Below, piece by piece: positions 31,500 through 42,464 of a stretch of DNA of 64,000 nt. Every line of letters starts with the position of its first letter. The stretch's first letter is position 1. The translations under genes were made by a program, and so were the position numbers. Source of the stretch: Prorocentrum cordatum. Its lineage: Eukaryota > Sar > Dinophyceae > Prorocentrales > Prorocentraceae. The notes beneath the pieces were generated by a model. That model searched no databases. It saw only the letters and a list, made by a program, of their open reading frames with translations, and was not told where the DNA came from. The stretch covers positions 251,332 to 315,331 of the forward strand of contig CAUYUJ010015740.1 in the NCBI GenBank assembly GCA_963575745.1. The letters run 5' to 3'.

Positions 31500-33010
31500 A
31501 CAGCGCCGCCCACATTTCCGCGTTTCGGTCATGCAAAATTGTGCCCCCGCTGCAGCGCTGGCCTCGTTCCCGTGCCTCCGGACCGGACGGTACTTGGCAT
31601 TCGGAAGCGCCGTTTTCGGTCAGGCACGTTCGCGAAGGACATGGAGCGGGAATTCCGCACAGGTCTTGTCCTCTCGTAGACGGGACTCTTACCCTCCAAG
31701 TCATCCAGTACCATGCCACGGCGTGCAATGCAATGCCATGCTTCAATACGCAATGCCACGCCATGCTATGACATGCTATGTTCTACCGTGCATTTCTCCG
31801 CCCCGTTTTTTCATCCATCGTGTACCCTCTTGGGATCATTGCCCTACTCGACGTTCGACTGTGCGAATAGATAGGATATCTACGCCACGGCGAGGGGTGG
31901 GAGGGAGGGGACGTCAGATGTGACGCCAGCGCGCCTAGCTTCTCCCTCGCCGCTCTCCTCCTCCTCCTCCTCCTCCTCCTCCTCCTCCTCCTCCTCCTCC
32001 TCCTCCTCCCCCTTCCTCCTCCCTCTTCCCTCCTCCCTCCTCCCTCCTTCCTCCTCCCTCTTTCCTCCTCCTCTCTCCTCCTCCTCCTCCTCCTCCTCCT
32101 CCTCCTCCTACTCCTCCTCCTCCTCCTCCTCCTCCCAATTATCCTTATCCTCTCCTCTCCTCCTCCTCCTCCGCAGGAGGTGCAGGGGCACCTTTGGTGT
32201 TGTGCTGACTTTGTGACCCAGCTCTTTTATCTTCATGTCCAATGTTCTTCGCCCTTCTGTTTCCCATCATGCACGCACTGGGTTTACAACTTTGAGGTTG
32301 AACGGGCCCTGCGTTCCGATTCTTTTTCGGCTCGCGGCCATCCAGACGCGATGGCTCACGAAAGCCAGCGTTGATCCCACGACGGGGAGGATGAAGGAGG
32401 AGAGGGGAGCAGAGCAGGAAGAGGAGGAGCAGGAGGAGGGGATTGTCTCGGATGGGGAGGAGGCAGGAGGGAGGCACGCAGTGGGAGGGAACAGAAGGAG
32501 GGAGCGGGAGGAGGCAGGGAGGAGGGAGGGAGGGAGTCTCCCTCCCTCCCTCCCTCCTGGATTGAGCGGGAACTGCCGCGCACGAGAGTCAATCTGGAGG
32601 GAGGGAGGGAGAGAGGGAGGGAGTGAGGGAGGGGGGAGGGACAAGCTAGGTGCACTCGCGTCATATCTGACATCCTACCCCTCCCTCCCATCCCTTACCA
32701 TGGCGCAGATCCCCTCTCTACTTGCTCAGTCGGATGTCGAGCAGGGCAATGATCCCGAAAGGGTACGCGATGCATTGTAGAGCACGGCATGGCATGGCGT
32801 AGAAGAGCACCGTAAAGCGTAGCATCAATCTAGCATTGCATTGCATGCCGTGGCATGGCACGGGAAATGACGCCAGCGCTGCAGCGGGAGCACGAGTCGA
32901 AACGAGCGGAAGCGCGGAAATGAGGCCAGCGCTGCAGCGGGAGCACGATTCAGAACGAGCGGAAGCACGGAAATGAGGCCAGCGCTGCAGCGGGAGCACG
33001 ATTCGGAACG
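31500..33010. repeat. Large imperfect inverted repeat
   Basis: Blocks on the left recur inverted and in reverse order on the right: GCTGCAGCGCTGGCCTC (31549) with 32922-32940 and others; CCATGCCACGGCGTGCAATG (31711) with 32832-32858; and CATCGTGTACCC..GGGATCATTGCCCT (31814-31864) with 32724-32776. Arms are about 300-370 bp, separated by about 850 bp holding a (CTC)n and a GGAG-rich tract. Confidence 0.65.
31945..32175 (+). repeat. (CTC)n tract
   Basis: CTC repeat with CCCTTCCTCC interruptions inside the spacer of the large inverted repeat. 32390-32640 is the purine-rich counterpart (GGAGGGAGGG words). Confidence 0.9.
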
Positions 33011-33055
33011 AGCGGGGCCCGAAAATGAGGCCGGCGCCTCAGCGAGAGCAGCTTT
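32866..33055 (+). repeat. 56-bp minisatellite, about four copies
   Basis: Units of GGAAATGAGGCCAGCGC-TGCAGCGGGAGCACGA-TTCRGAACGAGCGGAAGCAC are repeated in tandem. One inverted single copy lies at about 31505-31585, so the array expanded in only one arm of the large inverted repeat. Confidence 0.8.
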
Positions 33056-33184
33056 TTGGAACAAACGCATGCGAAAACCCAATTCCGGGGAAACTTGTGT
33101 GTAAATAAACAGTACGCGGGGGTGGTCGGCCACTTTCAAACCGTCATCAGGGGAAGAGGGAGAGTGGTATTCATATTGAGTAAT

Positions 33185-33475
33185 TGTGGAGGAGGAGGAG
33201 GAGGAGGCGGAGGAGGAGGAGGGTGAGGAGGACGAGAATGCGGAGCAGGAGGAGGAGGAGGAGGAGAAGGGAGGAGAGGGGGAGGAGGAGGAGAGGAGGG
33301 AGGGGGAGGAGAGGAGAGGAGGGAGGAGGAGGAGGCCGAGGCGGAGGAGGAGGAGGAGGAGGAGGAGGAGGAGGAGGAGGAGGAGGAGGATAGGAGGCGG
33401 AGGAGGAGGAGGAGGAGGGAAGAGGAGGAAAAAGGAGGCGGAGGAGGAGGAGAAGCCTCTCGGGACCCTCTGCTG
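33185..33475 (+). repeat. (GGA)n tract
   Basis: Imperfect GGA repeat. A second block is at 33635-33800. The GC-rich piece between (33480-33630) shows no supported gene. Confidence 0.9.
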
Positions 33476-33735
33476 CTCCGACGGAGGGCCGCGCGGTCCC
33501 ACCCGCCCCCGCGCGCGCTGCCAGCGCTGCCGCCCGAGCCGCTGCGGCAGCGGCCCCCCGCCGCCCCAGCGGAGGCGCAGGACGCAGGCCGCCCGCCCCC
33601 CTGGGCCGGCCCCGGCAGCCACGGGAGATCTTGGGATTGGGCGAGGAGGAGGTGGGGGAGGAGGAGGAGGAGGAGGAGGAGGAGGAGGAGGAGGAGGAGG
33701 TGGAGGAGGTGGAGGAGGGGGACGAGGAGGGGGAG

Positions 33736-33767
<32 letters not shown>

Positions 33768-33828
33768 GGAGGAGGAGGAGGGGGACGAGGGGGGGGAGGA
33801 AGAGGGTACGCCTCGCGCTGTGAAAAAA

Positions 33829-33990
33829 TCGCGACGGGACGTGTTGCACCATTTGCGGCCTCCGGGGGCCCCCACCGGGCCTCGGGGGCGTCAGAAAACG
33901 ACTCAGGATGAAAGTCCGGTCCCGGGGAAGGGGTCCAGACCTCTAGGGGTCGACGTTGTGAAAGAATCACGACGTCGGGGGTCTGGGTAA
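33829..33990 (+). repeat. Dispersed repeat H, copy 1
   Basis: GTGAAAAAATCGCGACGGGA, then GCCTCGGGGGCGTCAGAAAA, ACTCAGGATGAAA, GGTCCCGGGGAA, GGGTCGACGTTGTGAAA and ACGACGTCGGGGGTCTGGGT. The order is shared with 36614-36780 and 57946-58120, and on the minus strand with 34500-34620. The opening and closing GTGAAA..GACG modules form an internal direct repeat. Confidence 0.75.
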
Positions 33991-34075
33991 TGGGAGGGTG
34001 ATCGATGGGCCTGCAGCGAGGGCCCGGGGAGATTGATCTGGGGATTGGGCGACGCAAAGTCCAAGAGAAAATCAC

Positions 34076-34239
34076 CATAAACATAAACATGTGGCGCTCC
34101 TCGCGGATTTCTTGGATCCGCGCTGGGGCCTCCAAGGCGGCGCCTCCGGCGCCGCCCCCGGCGCGCTGCGCGCGCCAGGGAGGGGTGCCCAGTGCGGATT
34201 CAAGAAATCTACGCGGAGCGCCAAAAGTTTATGTTTATG
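34076..34239 (+). mobile_element. Fold-back element family D, copy 1
   Basis: Very long inverted ends: CATAAACATAAAC, GTGGCGCTCC, CGCGGATTTCTTGGATCCGC on the left mirror GCGGATTCAAGAAATC, GGAGCGCC and GTTTATGTTTATG on the right. About 55-bp arms surround a 50-bp GC-rich loop. Related copies at 35650, 60376 and 60729. Confidence 0.75.
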
Positions 34240-34324
34240 TTTTTTCTTCTTCCACCGTAATGGGGGGGCGATACATGCGGCCGCGAGGGCGCGAACCCGA
34301 CCGACCGAGAGCAGGTTGGCGGAG

Positions 34325-34408
34325 GAGTAGTAGGTCGTCGTTGTCGTCGTCGTCGCCGCCGCCGCTGCCGCCGCCGCAGCCGCGGCCGCCGCCCCCGTCG
34401 TCGCCGCC

Positions 34409-34439
<31 letters not shown>

Positions 34440-34490
34440 CCGTCGTCGTCGTCGTCGTAGTCGTCGTCGTCGTCGTCGTCCTTCTCTTCG
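34325..34490 (+). repeat. (GTC/GCC)n tract
   Basis: Period-3 GTCGTC and GCCGCC blocks, giving Ser/Pro or Asp/Gly runs. Confidence 0.85.
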
Positions 34491-34499
34491 ATATGCTGT

Positions 34500-34620
34500 C
34501 GGGCTTGTTTGTTCATGACGTCGACCCCCACATGTCTCGCCCCAATTCCCCAGGAATGGTTTTCATCTTGCGCCGTTTTTTCACGGCCCCGAGGCCCGGT
34601 CGTAGCCGATCGTAGCGAAA
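34500..34620 (-). repeat. Dispersed repeat H, copy 2 (inverted)
   Basis: The reverse complement contains GTGAAAAAACGGCGCAAGAT, CCTGGGGAATTGGGGCGAGA and GGGGGTCGACGTCATGAAC, matching repeat H in order. Confidence 0.6.
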
Positions 34621-34729
34621 GACCTTTCGTCCTCATGTTTCCATGATGTGAAGGGGCCCTGGGCTCCCCGCACAACGGCCCCGATCGGGCCGTTTTTTCT
34701 GCCATGGCGGGACCTCAGGGGCAGTGCGC

Positions 34730-34860
34730 AGCCCTCAGGCGAGAGCCGCTTCTTGTCAAGGAGCCGCCCTCCACCTGTGAAGCTCCTGTAGACTTTTCCG
34801 GCAGATGCGCGCAGCGCTGAGGCGAGAGCTACATCTTGATGCAATCGGGGGCGGAAAAGA
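34730..34860 (-). repeat. Repeat with GGCGAGAGC / SL-unrelated modules
   Basis: The reverse complement has GCTCTCGCCTCAGCGCTGCG and TTCACAGGTGGAGGGCGG. The same modules form a tandem array at 39000-39240 and a single copy at about 38070. Confidence 0.5.
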
Positions 34861-35210
34861 GGGGGGTGATGACTAGGGGGGGGGTGGATATCATGGCGGG
34901 GGCCATGATATTTCCCCAGATCTCATGGCGCCTCTTCTTATTTCAATACGTCCCTAGTCCCCCCGCTGGGCCGCGCACGTGCCGCCGTTCATGATTTGCA
35001 CCCCCCCCTCTTGGACGCCCCCCTCTTTGCCGCCCCCGATCTACATCTTGATTTATGAAGCTCCAACGTGCTTTAGCCTTGACCGCCAGGAAGGACTTCG
35101 AATGGACGGGTCTTCACGTGCCGGGCCCGGGGAGGCGATACTCGTTCGACATTGTTTCAATATTTTTCTGGGCGCTCGGAATTATTCCTGGGATGTGGTC
35201 CTTAATTTGG

Positions 35211-35343
35211 GGGACCACATGCGAACCCTACCCCTACCCCCAACGATTTCTGAGGGGGAGGGTGGGGTTCACTTCGTGTTTGGAGCTCCACCCTTCCCCT
35301 CAGAAATCGTGGGGGGTAGGGGTACGGTTCGCATGTGGCCCCC
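35211..35343. repeat. Near-perfect 55-bp-arm hairpin
   Basis: Left arm from CCACATGCGAACCCTACCCC to GATTTCTGAGGGG (35215-35275) is the reverse complement of CCCCTCAGAAATC to GGTTCGCATGTGG (35288-35338) with only a few mismatches. The loop is about 12 bp. Arms this alike imply either recent formation or selection against change. Confidence 0.85.
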
Positions 35344-35649
35344 TACAATAACGATGGGAGCAACATAAATCTTGATAACGGCCCGGCCTTCATCCGTGAA
35401 GCTCTTGCAGGCTATATCGAGACGGGGCACGAGTGCGGCCTGGGAGCACTGGGCGGTTCCCCTGGCCTCCGGAGCCATGGAGCTCTCGACCTCCGCCCCT
35501 CCCATGGGGCCATGGGGCTGGCTTCCCGTCTCGGGCCGCCCTCTCTCTATCTCTCTCCTCTCTCTCTCTCTCAGTAGAAGAGGAAGAGGAATACGAAGAA
35601 GAAGAAGAAGACGAAGAATAAGAAGAACAATGATAAGGAGAAGACGCGC

Positions 35650-35792
35650 CATAAACCTAAGATTTCGGCGCTCCGCGCGGATTTCTTGGATCCGCGCTGG
35701 GCCCCTCCGGCGGTGCCTCCGGCGCTCCGCGCGCCAGGGAGGAGGGTCCAGCGCGGATCCAAAAAATCCGCGCGGAGCGCCACAAGTTTATG
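35650..35792 (+). mobile_element. Fold-back element family D, copy 2
   Basis: CATAAACC, GGCGCTCCGCGCGGATTTCT, GGATCCGCGCTGG mirrored by CCAGCGCGGATCC, AATCCGCGCGGAGCGCC and GTTTATG. Outside the ends GAAGACG..GCGCC is mirrored by GGCGCG..CGTCTTC, which extends the palindrome. Confidence 0.75.
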
Positions 35793-35799
35793 TGTACGG

Positions 35800-36600
35800 C
35801 GCGTTTTCGTCTTCTACTCTCGGGGCCCCACCACGGCTCATGACGACTCCTCCCGCCCGCTCCAGGTCGATGTCGATCTATCCCGATGCCGATCCGCCTC
35901 GGCTTCGGGTTCCGACTTGGATTCCGGCTTCTCCGTGGAGGCTTCAAATTCCCAGCCTGCCGGTTTCCGCCGATTCGGCTTGTTCCGACTCGGCTGCCGA
36001 GTTCCGCCGATCCGATTCATGCTCCGAGTTGGGGCTCTCCTGCCCCACGGGGCTCGCTCGAGAACCGCCCCCGGCGGGAACGGCCCAGATGGCAAGCAGG
36101 CACCCGACGTGATCTCGCGGACTCCAAAGGCCTGGTGCGGACGCTATGGTCCCATCTTTTTTGGCGGCGCGCACATGTGGCTCGAGGTGGGGGGGTCTTC
36201 GAAGAAGGCGGGAGGGTTCTCCGAGGCCCCCCTGCTGTCTTAGAGCCCTCCCCAACACCCTCGCCCCCACCCCATCGCCCCCACTTCCTCACACCCACCC
36301 CCTCGTCCCCGCCCCCCCGCCCCCACCCCCTTCTTAGAACCCTCCCCCAACAACCTTTTTCCTCCACCCCTCGAACCCCGCACCTCGATCCTCGAACCTC
36401 ACAACCCCATCCCCCTTCGAGGCCTGGACACCGCCCCCCGGACTTCGACGCTCGAGCCTCGATTCTCGGACCTCGACCACCGGACCTCGAAGCAACCCTC
36501 GAACCCTCCTGCCTGAGATCTGGCGTTGCGAACAAGATGCAGCATCGCAAAACATCATGGCAGGGGCTCTATACCCAGACCCCCTCGGATCATGAACAAA
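35800..36600. other. No supported gene
   Basis: Open frames in this interval follow degenerate TCCGACTCGG / TTCCGCCGATTC words (35880-36010) and CCCCACCCCC / CCTCGAACC words (36240-36500). I see no domain. Confidence 0.4.
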
Positions 36601-36613
36601 AATATGACGTTTT

Positions 36614-36780
36614 TTTTTTCGTGATTGTCGGCCTCTCGGGACCCTTCCCGGGCCTCGGGACCGTCAACAAAACCGCTCAGGATGAAAAACCGGTCCCGGG
36701 GAATAGGTCGAGACCTCTTGGGGTCGAAATTCAAAAGCAAAAAAAACGACGTCGGGGGTCTGGGTAGACCCCATCTTGCT
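36614..36780 (+). repeat. Dispersed repeat H, copy 3
   Basis: GCCTCGGGACCGTCAACAAA, CTCAGGATGAAAAACCGGTC, GGTCGAGACCTCTTGGGGTC and ACGACGTCGGGGGTCTGGGT. Same order as the copy at 33829. Confidence 0.75.
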
Positions 36781-36914
36781 GCGCCATTTCTCGTGCTGGA
36801 TCGATCTGCGAGAGTCCCGGGGCCCGAAGCTGGGCGGATACGCCCAGTGCGACACAATCGCAACGCCAGTCGGTAGCCTTGAGACGGGGGCCAGTGCAAA
36901 CGGGGGTCAGCCAG

Positions 36915-37085
36915 AGCGCCCGATCTTGCAGGATCCGGCAGGGCCAGGGTCGCATTGACCCGGGCTTGGGGTCAGTATCCTGCAGGATCTTACAGGATCC
37001 TTCGCACTGACCTGTGTTTGGGTGCAGGATCTTGCAGGATTCTGCAAGGCCTGACTGACCCGAGTCTGGGTTGACCCGGGTTAGA
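36915..37085 (+). repeat. About 50-bp tandem repeat with GCAGGATC words
   Basis: Roughly three imperfect units containing CTTGCAGGAT, CTGACC or TTGACCCGGG. The flanking 36780-36915 and 37085-37560 have open frames but no recognised gene. Confidence 0.55.
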
Positions 37086-37566
37086 AGATCCACGAGCCAG
37101 GATACCACCCTGGCACGCCAGAGTGCCAAGAAACAGCCTCCCAGAACAATGAGACCACGAGGAGCTCAGGTGCCGAGGTGCCGTCGCTCTTACCCCCCCC
37201 TGGAAGGTCAGGGCTGGGCCCACAGTCAACCCGCATGGTAAGGATGGGCAACCTCCCGAGGGTGCCCTTGCATCCTTGCCCCTTGGGCCCCATCCTCAGC
37301 GACCTTCGCTGGCCACCCTCGTTCGACAAAAACTCGTTCGACAAAAAAGTTAACATGGGCCTCCTCCGAGGCCCTTGGCATCCTTGCCGCGCACCCTCGT
37401 GCACACGGGCGCCCCCGCCTCCTGCCCTGCGCCGCGGCGCCGCCCTCCCCGAGGCTACCCCCTGGCGCAGGCCGCCGCGCACGAGCACCCGACCCCCGCC
37501 GCTCACGGCCGGCGCCCCCAGCGGCTCGGGCGGGGGGTTCGCGACGCGCGCCCCTCCCCCTCAGCT

Positions 37567-37727
37567 TCAAGTCGGGCATGTCCCCCTACAGGAGAACAAT
37601 TTTCAGAATAGCCCAGAAATAGTCTGGGGACGTTTCTCGTCTTATTTTATTCATGTGCGAGCCTTTTTTCTGACTAATTCTAATGTTTCTTCCGAGATCC
37701 GCCTGTAGGAGGACATGCCCGACCTAA
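37567..37727 (+). mobile_element. MITE family A, copy 3
   Basis: 161 bp, with a perfect 8-bp target duplication CCTCAGCT (37559-37566 and 37728-37735). Ends: TCAAGTCGGGCATGTCC on the left, GGACATGCCCGACCTAA on the right, followed inward by CTACAGG and CCTGTAGG. No coding capacity. Confidence 0.9.
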
Positions 37728-38129
37728 CCTCAGCTCCGAGCGCTGAAACTTGTGCGACTTCTGTTCGCAGCGGGTGTTTTCTCGCCCAGTTTATGTTTGG
37801 GGCCCGGGGCCCTTGCTGCTCGATACGACTCGAAACTTGACGCAGAAGGATGGGGCCCAAGGCTCTCCGGTCGTGATTTCTCACGGTGTTACATTTTTGA
37901 TCGCGCCGTCGGATCTCAGCCTTCCACCCTTACCCTCTTGACTCCGGCTCACTCGTGCCCAATTCTTTTCCTTTTGAGCATTTCCTCCCTGTCGCGCCCT
38001 AGGGCCGGTCTACAGGGCGGGCCGGGCTTTTTGCCAAATCTGTCCGAATCCTCTTACGATCCTCAAGCTTTGCAGCAGCTTCACGGATGGAGGGTGGGTC
38101 TCTTTCATAAGGTACCCGAGAAAAAAAAA

Positions 38130-38840
38130 CAAGCATAATCTGTTTAGGGATGTGGGACTACCGGGCTGTAGGACCATAAGGCTATATGGATATCGGGCTA
38201 TAGGAATGTATATATACATGTATAAATATATATGTATATAGAGAGAGCTATAGGGCTATAGGGCTATAGGGCTATAGGGTTATAGGGCTATAGTGCTATA
38301 GGACTATCAGGCTATAGGACTACAGGGCTATAGGGCTACAGGGCTTGAAGGCTATGGGGCTACAGGGCAATAGGGCTATAGGGCTACAGGGCTATAAGGA
38401 AATGGGGCTACATGGCTATAGGCATGTATAGAGCTATAGGGTTATAGTGCTACAGGGCTATAAGGCTATATGGCTACAGGGCTATAGGGCTATAGGGCTA
38501 AAGAGCTGTAGGACTATAGGGCTATAGGGCTATAACGAGGGCTGTAGGGCTGTAGGGCTGTAAGGCTATAGGACTACTGGGCTGTAAGGCTATGGGGCTA
38601 TAGGGCTATAGGACTATAGGTTGATAGGGCTATAGGGCTGTAAAGCTATAGGGATATAGGGCAATAAGGCTCTATGGCTATAGGGCTACAGGGCTATAGG
38701 GCTTTAGGACTACAGGGCTATAGGGCTATAGGCCTATAGGGCTATTTGGCTTGAGGGCTGTAGGGGTATAGGGTTATAGTGCTAGGCTGTAGGGCTATAG
38801 GACTATAAGGCTGTAAGGCTATAGGGTTATAGAGCTACCG
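38130..38840 (+). repeat. GGCTATAG minisatellite
   Basis: About 75 degenerate 8-9-bp units GGCTATAGG, including GGCTACAGG and GGACTATAGG variants. Non-coding. Confidence 0.9.
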
Positions 38841-38999
38841 GGCATCCGGGCACCCAGGCACCCGGGCGTGCGGCCGAAATCGGCGCAGTACCACATTTGA
38901 CCATATGAATCCGCTCGGACCCCTACAGACACGAGCTCTCTGATTGGGGAATGAATCCGCTAGGACCCCTACAGAGGCAAGCTCTGATTGAGGAAATAT

Positions 39000-39245
39000 G
39001 GTTCTCGCATTAGCGCCGCGCACATTCGTTTTTAAAAGTTTGCAGCAGTTTCGCAGATGGAGTGTGGGCGTGTTTCAAAGTGTGGTTCTCGCTTGGGCGG
39101 CGCGCGCATTCGTTTTCGAAGTCTGAAGAGTTCCGTTTTCAAAGTCTGAAGAGTTTCACGGATGGAGGGCGGCTCGCTTTGAACATGTGGATATTGTTTC
39201 AGCGCCGCGCGCATTCGCTTTAAGAGGTTGTAGCAAATTCCAAGA
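39000..39245 (+). repeat. About 90-bp tandem repeat
   Basis: Units containing TTCGTTTT, GTCTGAAGAGTTTC, ACGGATGGAG, GTGGTTCTCGC and GCGCCGCGCGCATTCG are repeated about three times. Sequence from 39245 to 40140 is GC-rich with unassigned frames. Confidence 0.6.
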
Positions 39246-40149
39246 ATCTTATGATTGACGATCCAGCAATGGTGTTTCGGCGCGATGTCGGAATGGCAGT
39301 GCGCAACAGTCGCGATGATTCGCGGCGTTGAAGTCCCAGCAATGGTGGTTTGGCACAATTCAGGAGGTTGTCGCAAGGTCGCTGATGAGTCTTAGGTTTG
39401 CGCTGGTTCTCCTCCTCCTCCTCCGCCTCCTCGCCTCCTCCTCCTTTTCTCTCCCTCTGCAGCGTCCCGGACTTGCGCGATCCCCTCGGCCTGGGTCGAG
39501 GGCTCGCGGCCAGCGGTCGCCCTCCCAATCGCGGGGCCGCTCCCGAGGGCCCCGGCGGCGTGCACGGGGGTCGGGTCGGCCGAGGGGGGGCCCAGACGCC
39601 GTCGAGTCGTTAGCGCGATTGTGGCGGGATGCCTTCTGCGAGGTTCGGCCTCGGGGCCCTTGCACCGGGCCCTGGGGCCTCCAGACACGGGCTTGGGCGG
39701 AGGGGCGGGTCCTCGGGAAGGGGGCGAGACCTCCGTGGGTCCGCGCTGCGCGCAGAAAGAGTGGCGACGTCCAGGGCTCGTCATCGGGGAGGGGGGGGGC
39801 GAGGAGAAGTGTGGCGGGACGGGGGGGGGGAGGGACGAGAAGAGGGGAAGTGACGGGGTGGAGGGAGGCGGGCGGGAGGAAGGGGAGGCATGGGCTCCGA
39901 CCAGCCGGCCCCCGCGCGGCGACGGCGGCGGCGTCAAGGGCGGCGTTGGAGGCGGCGGCGGCGGCGGCGGCGACAGCGGCGCGGGACTCATGCCGAGGCC
40001 AGGAGGTCGCGCACCTCCACGCCCTGGCGCAGGCCCCAGCGGGGGTGGACCAGGAGGATGCGAGGCGTTGAGGCTCCGGCTTGCATCCCGGCAGCCCTCC
40101 CAGGCAGTCCCTGCTGGTCTCATCACCGAGCGCGCCCCATGACTCGCAG

Positions 40150-40283
40150 AGTGCCTACTCGCAAACGTCGGAAAAACACCTGTCTGCTTTGATGCATCCT
40201 TTCTTCGATGCCCCGCGGCGGCTCCAGGCCATTTGCGAGCAGTCGCTTCGCGAGCAGTGCCACGCGCTCGTCTATCTCCACAG
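40150..40283 (+). CDS. Exon fragment resembling a kinase C-lobe end
   Basis: Following CTCGCAG at about 40149, the frame reads SAYSQTSEKHLSALMHPFFD and continues APRRLQAICEQSLREQ-CHALVYLHR before a Pro/Arg-rich, probably non-coding stretch. The ALxHPFFD motif is typical of the last helix of CMGC-type Ser/Thr kinase domains (GSK3, CDK, MAPK). No other kinase motif (glycine loop, HRD, DFG) is visible nearby, so this is either a single exon or a fragment. The call rests on this one motif. Confidence 0.3.
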
Positions 40284-40929
40284 GCCCCCCGAGCGGCGTC
40301 GGGGCACCGTCAGCAGCATGGCGCCACCTCGGGCGGCGCCACCTCTGGGCCTCGGCGCCCCAGGGCGCAGGCCGGGATCACTCTGCCTCGGGGGGGGGCG
40401 GCCGTGGAGGCCAGCCGGGGCTGCCTGGGGAGGGCGCCCGTGCGGAACCCGCAGCGTTACCGGGGAGAGGAAGACGGGGGAAGTTATGTAAGAGCAGCGA
40501 CGACGAACCCGAAAGCCACGACGAGCACGCGCTCAGCGTCGGGGTCCTGCTCCCCTCCTCCCCCCCCCCCCGCTCCCTCTGCCTCGGGGCGCGGCCACGC
40601 AGGTTTTGTTGCCCAGCGGCGGGCGCGGGAGCCCGCGGAGCAAGTGCCCCCAAGCGTCCTTTGCGGCGCGACGGACTGTGAGGGGTCCACCCCCCGTGGC
40701 GTCGCCGCCTCAAGAGGCCGCGTGCCCAGGCCCACAGCAGGCTGCGGCGGCAGCTGGCCACATCACGGACGTCAGCCGCCCGAGTTTCACCTGAGCGGAG
40801 ATGGACGGACGCGGTTTTGCACGTTTTGGTGGCATGAGGCGAGCGGTGGACGCTCGGTCAAGAAGGCCACGCGTGAGACATGTTGGACATTGCAAACGCA
40901 GCAAGGCAGATTGTTCCCATAGCTACAAC

Positions 40930-41640
40930 AACAAGCTGGCCTCTCCAACCATTCGTGCGCGTGCCAAACAACATGGAGCAGCAACCAAACCATGGGAGAT
41001 GTCATCTCAGCTGCGACAGGCTCAGGCTCACATCGAGAAACTGGAGGTGACCATTACCATGGCCAGAATCATCAGGCGCAGGCTGTGTCTGATGATTCTT
41101 TGCAGCTGGGTGATGATGACGATGGGCACGACGAAGATGGAGCCTCCTTTCTCGAATGCAAAGCATGGCCACGTATACATGAATTGAACAAGTACCTCGA
41201 GTTGGCCAGCATGGGAACCGATGCTCATTGGAATGCCTTGCGGACGGCGCCACGAGCAGAACGTGAGCAGATGCAGCTGCAAGTCAACGCTCATAAAACA
41301 TTCGCGGCACACATGTTCGCAGTGAGTGGGCAGATGGCGGTTGAGTTTCAGCGTATTGGCAGAATAAAGGCGGACATAAACAAACAACACAGCACATCGA
41401 TGAGCTGGTTGAGACGCCGGCCCATGCCAGGGAGGCTCTGCAGCAAAGGGAAAGCCAGGTGCAGGAGATGCGTAACAAACAGCTTGAGATGGCGCAGGAG
41501 AAGCAGTAGATCAGATGACAGATGGGGTGGCGAAACAGCTACCGAGCATCATCAAGAACGCTGAAGTCACCGCGCTGGGTTGTGAGTCTCAGCCGTCCAC
41601 CGCTCGTGCCAGGCAGCAGGTGGGCAACATTATCAGGCAA
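40930..41640 (+). pseudogene. Decayed coiled-coil ORF, retroelement ORF1-like
   Basis: Protein-like segments follow one another in different frames: WEMSSQLRQAQAHIEKLEVT (frame of 40801), then LNKYLELASMGTDAHWNALR to VEFQRIGRIKADINKQHS (frame of 40992), then DELVETPAHAREALQQRESQ and MRNKQLEMAQEKQ (from 41399), then VAKQLPSIIKNAEV (frame of 41515). At least three frameshifts are needed, so it is a pseudogene. Its helical, Gln/Glu-rich character and its position ahead of an RT-like remnant suggest the first ORF of a dinoflagellate non-LTR retroelement, by analogy with 62.8-64 kb. Confidence 0.45.
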
Positions 41641-41904
41641 CCGCGCCTGTTCCTCAGCTTTCTACTCCGCCGGCGCCAGCGTCCTCAGTCAAGGATGCTG
41701 GCTTTCTCATTTGTTTCTCAATCATATTTCCCAAGTGGGTGTGGCTTGACCTGAGGAAGCGGACGAGGAGGAGGCGCGGCAGGACGCAAACTAGTTGATC
41801 CAATGGGCGGCGCAGACCAGACCAATGGGCGCGGAACATTCTGGTGGTATTGATTCCGCGTGCAAGTATGATGCCGAGATTGACCAATAATGTAGTTCAG
41901 CCGC

Positions 41905-42198
41905 TCCAGTGTCGAGATCAAGCCGACCTGGGCGGGAACGCCGCGGCCCAAGGAGAATGCCGGGCCCAAGACCACACCAGGTAGGACAAAACCCGCTGCG
42001 ACCCCGAGAGAGGCCCCAGAAGCCACTCGAGCGGCAGGCGGGAGAACCTTGCCAAGTGAATCGGCTGGAGGGGTCTTGGCGAGCACGCTCACAGCATTGA
42101 GCGCGGTTGCTCCTGTCTCTGTGACGGCGGCTTCAGGGATTGATTCAACCTCGGCAAGAGTAGGTTCGCATATCCGCACGCTGATATTTAGGCAATAG
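41905..42198 (+). pseudogene. Pro/Ala/Thr-rich linker of the same decayed ORF
   Basis: An open segment reading VEIKPTWAGTPRPKENAGPK, then a Thr/Pro/Ala-rich run ending GIDSTSARVGSHIRTLIFRQ before a TAG at 42196. Composition matches the low-complexity linker expected between the coiled coil and later domains of the ORF above. Confidence 0.35.
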
Positions 42199-42464
42199 TT
42201 TCACACGCAGGGTCGTCCGCACACTTGCGGCAATCGAAGAGGAAGTTCAGTGACGTTCTCGGCGCATGAACATAATCCACAGGCTGAACTAGCGCACCAT
42301 CAGGTGAGCACGCTACTTCCATACTCTTGGGCATGTGGAGCCGTTTAGACACGGTACTTTCCCAAGCCAGAACAGACGAGGCGAGACCGCGAGAGTGCCC
42401 GCTGCGATGGCGGTGGTTGCTTCTTGAACCTCATGGGCAGCCCAGAGCAGTCGAAGCTGCTGGA

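Noticed and set aside
38130-38840. CRISPR-like array of short repeats
   Set aside because: Units are contiguous, 8-9 bp and degenerate, with no spacers. It is a minisatellite in a eukaryotic genome.
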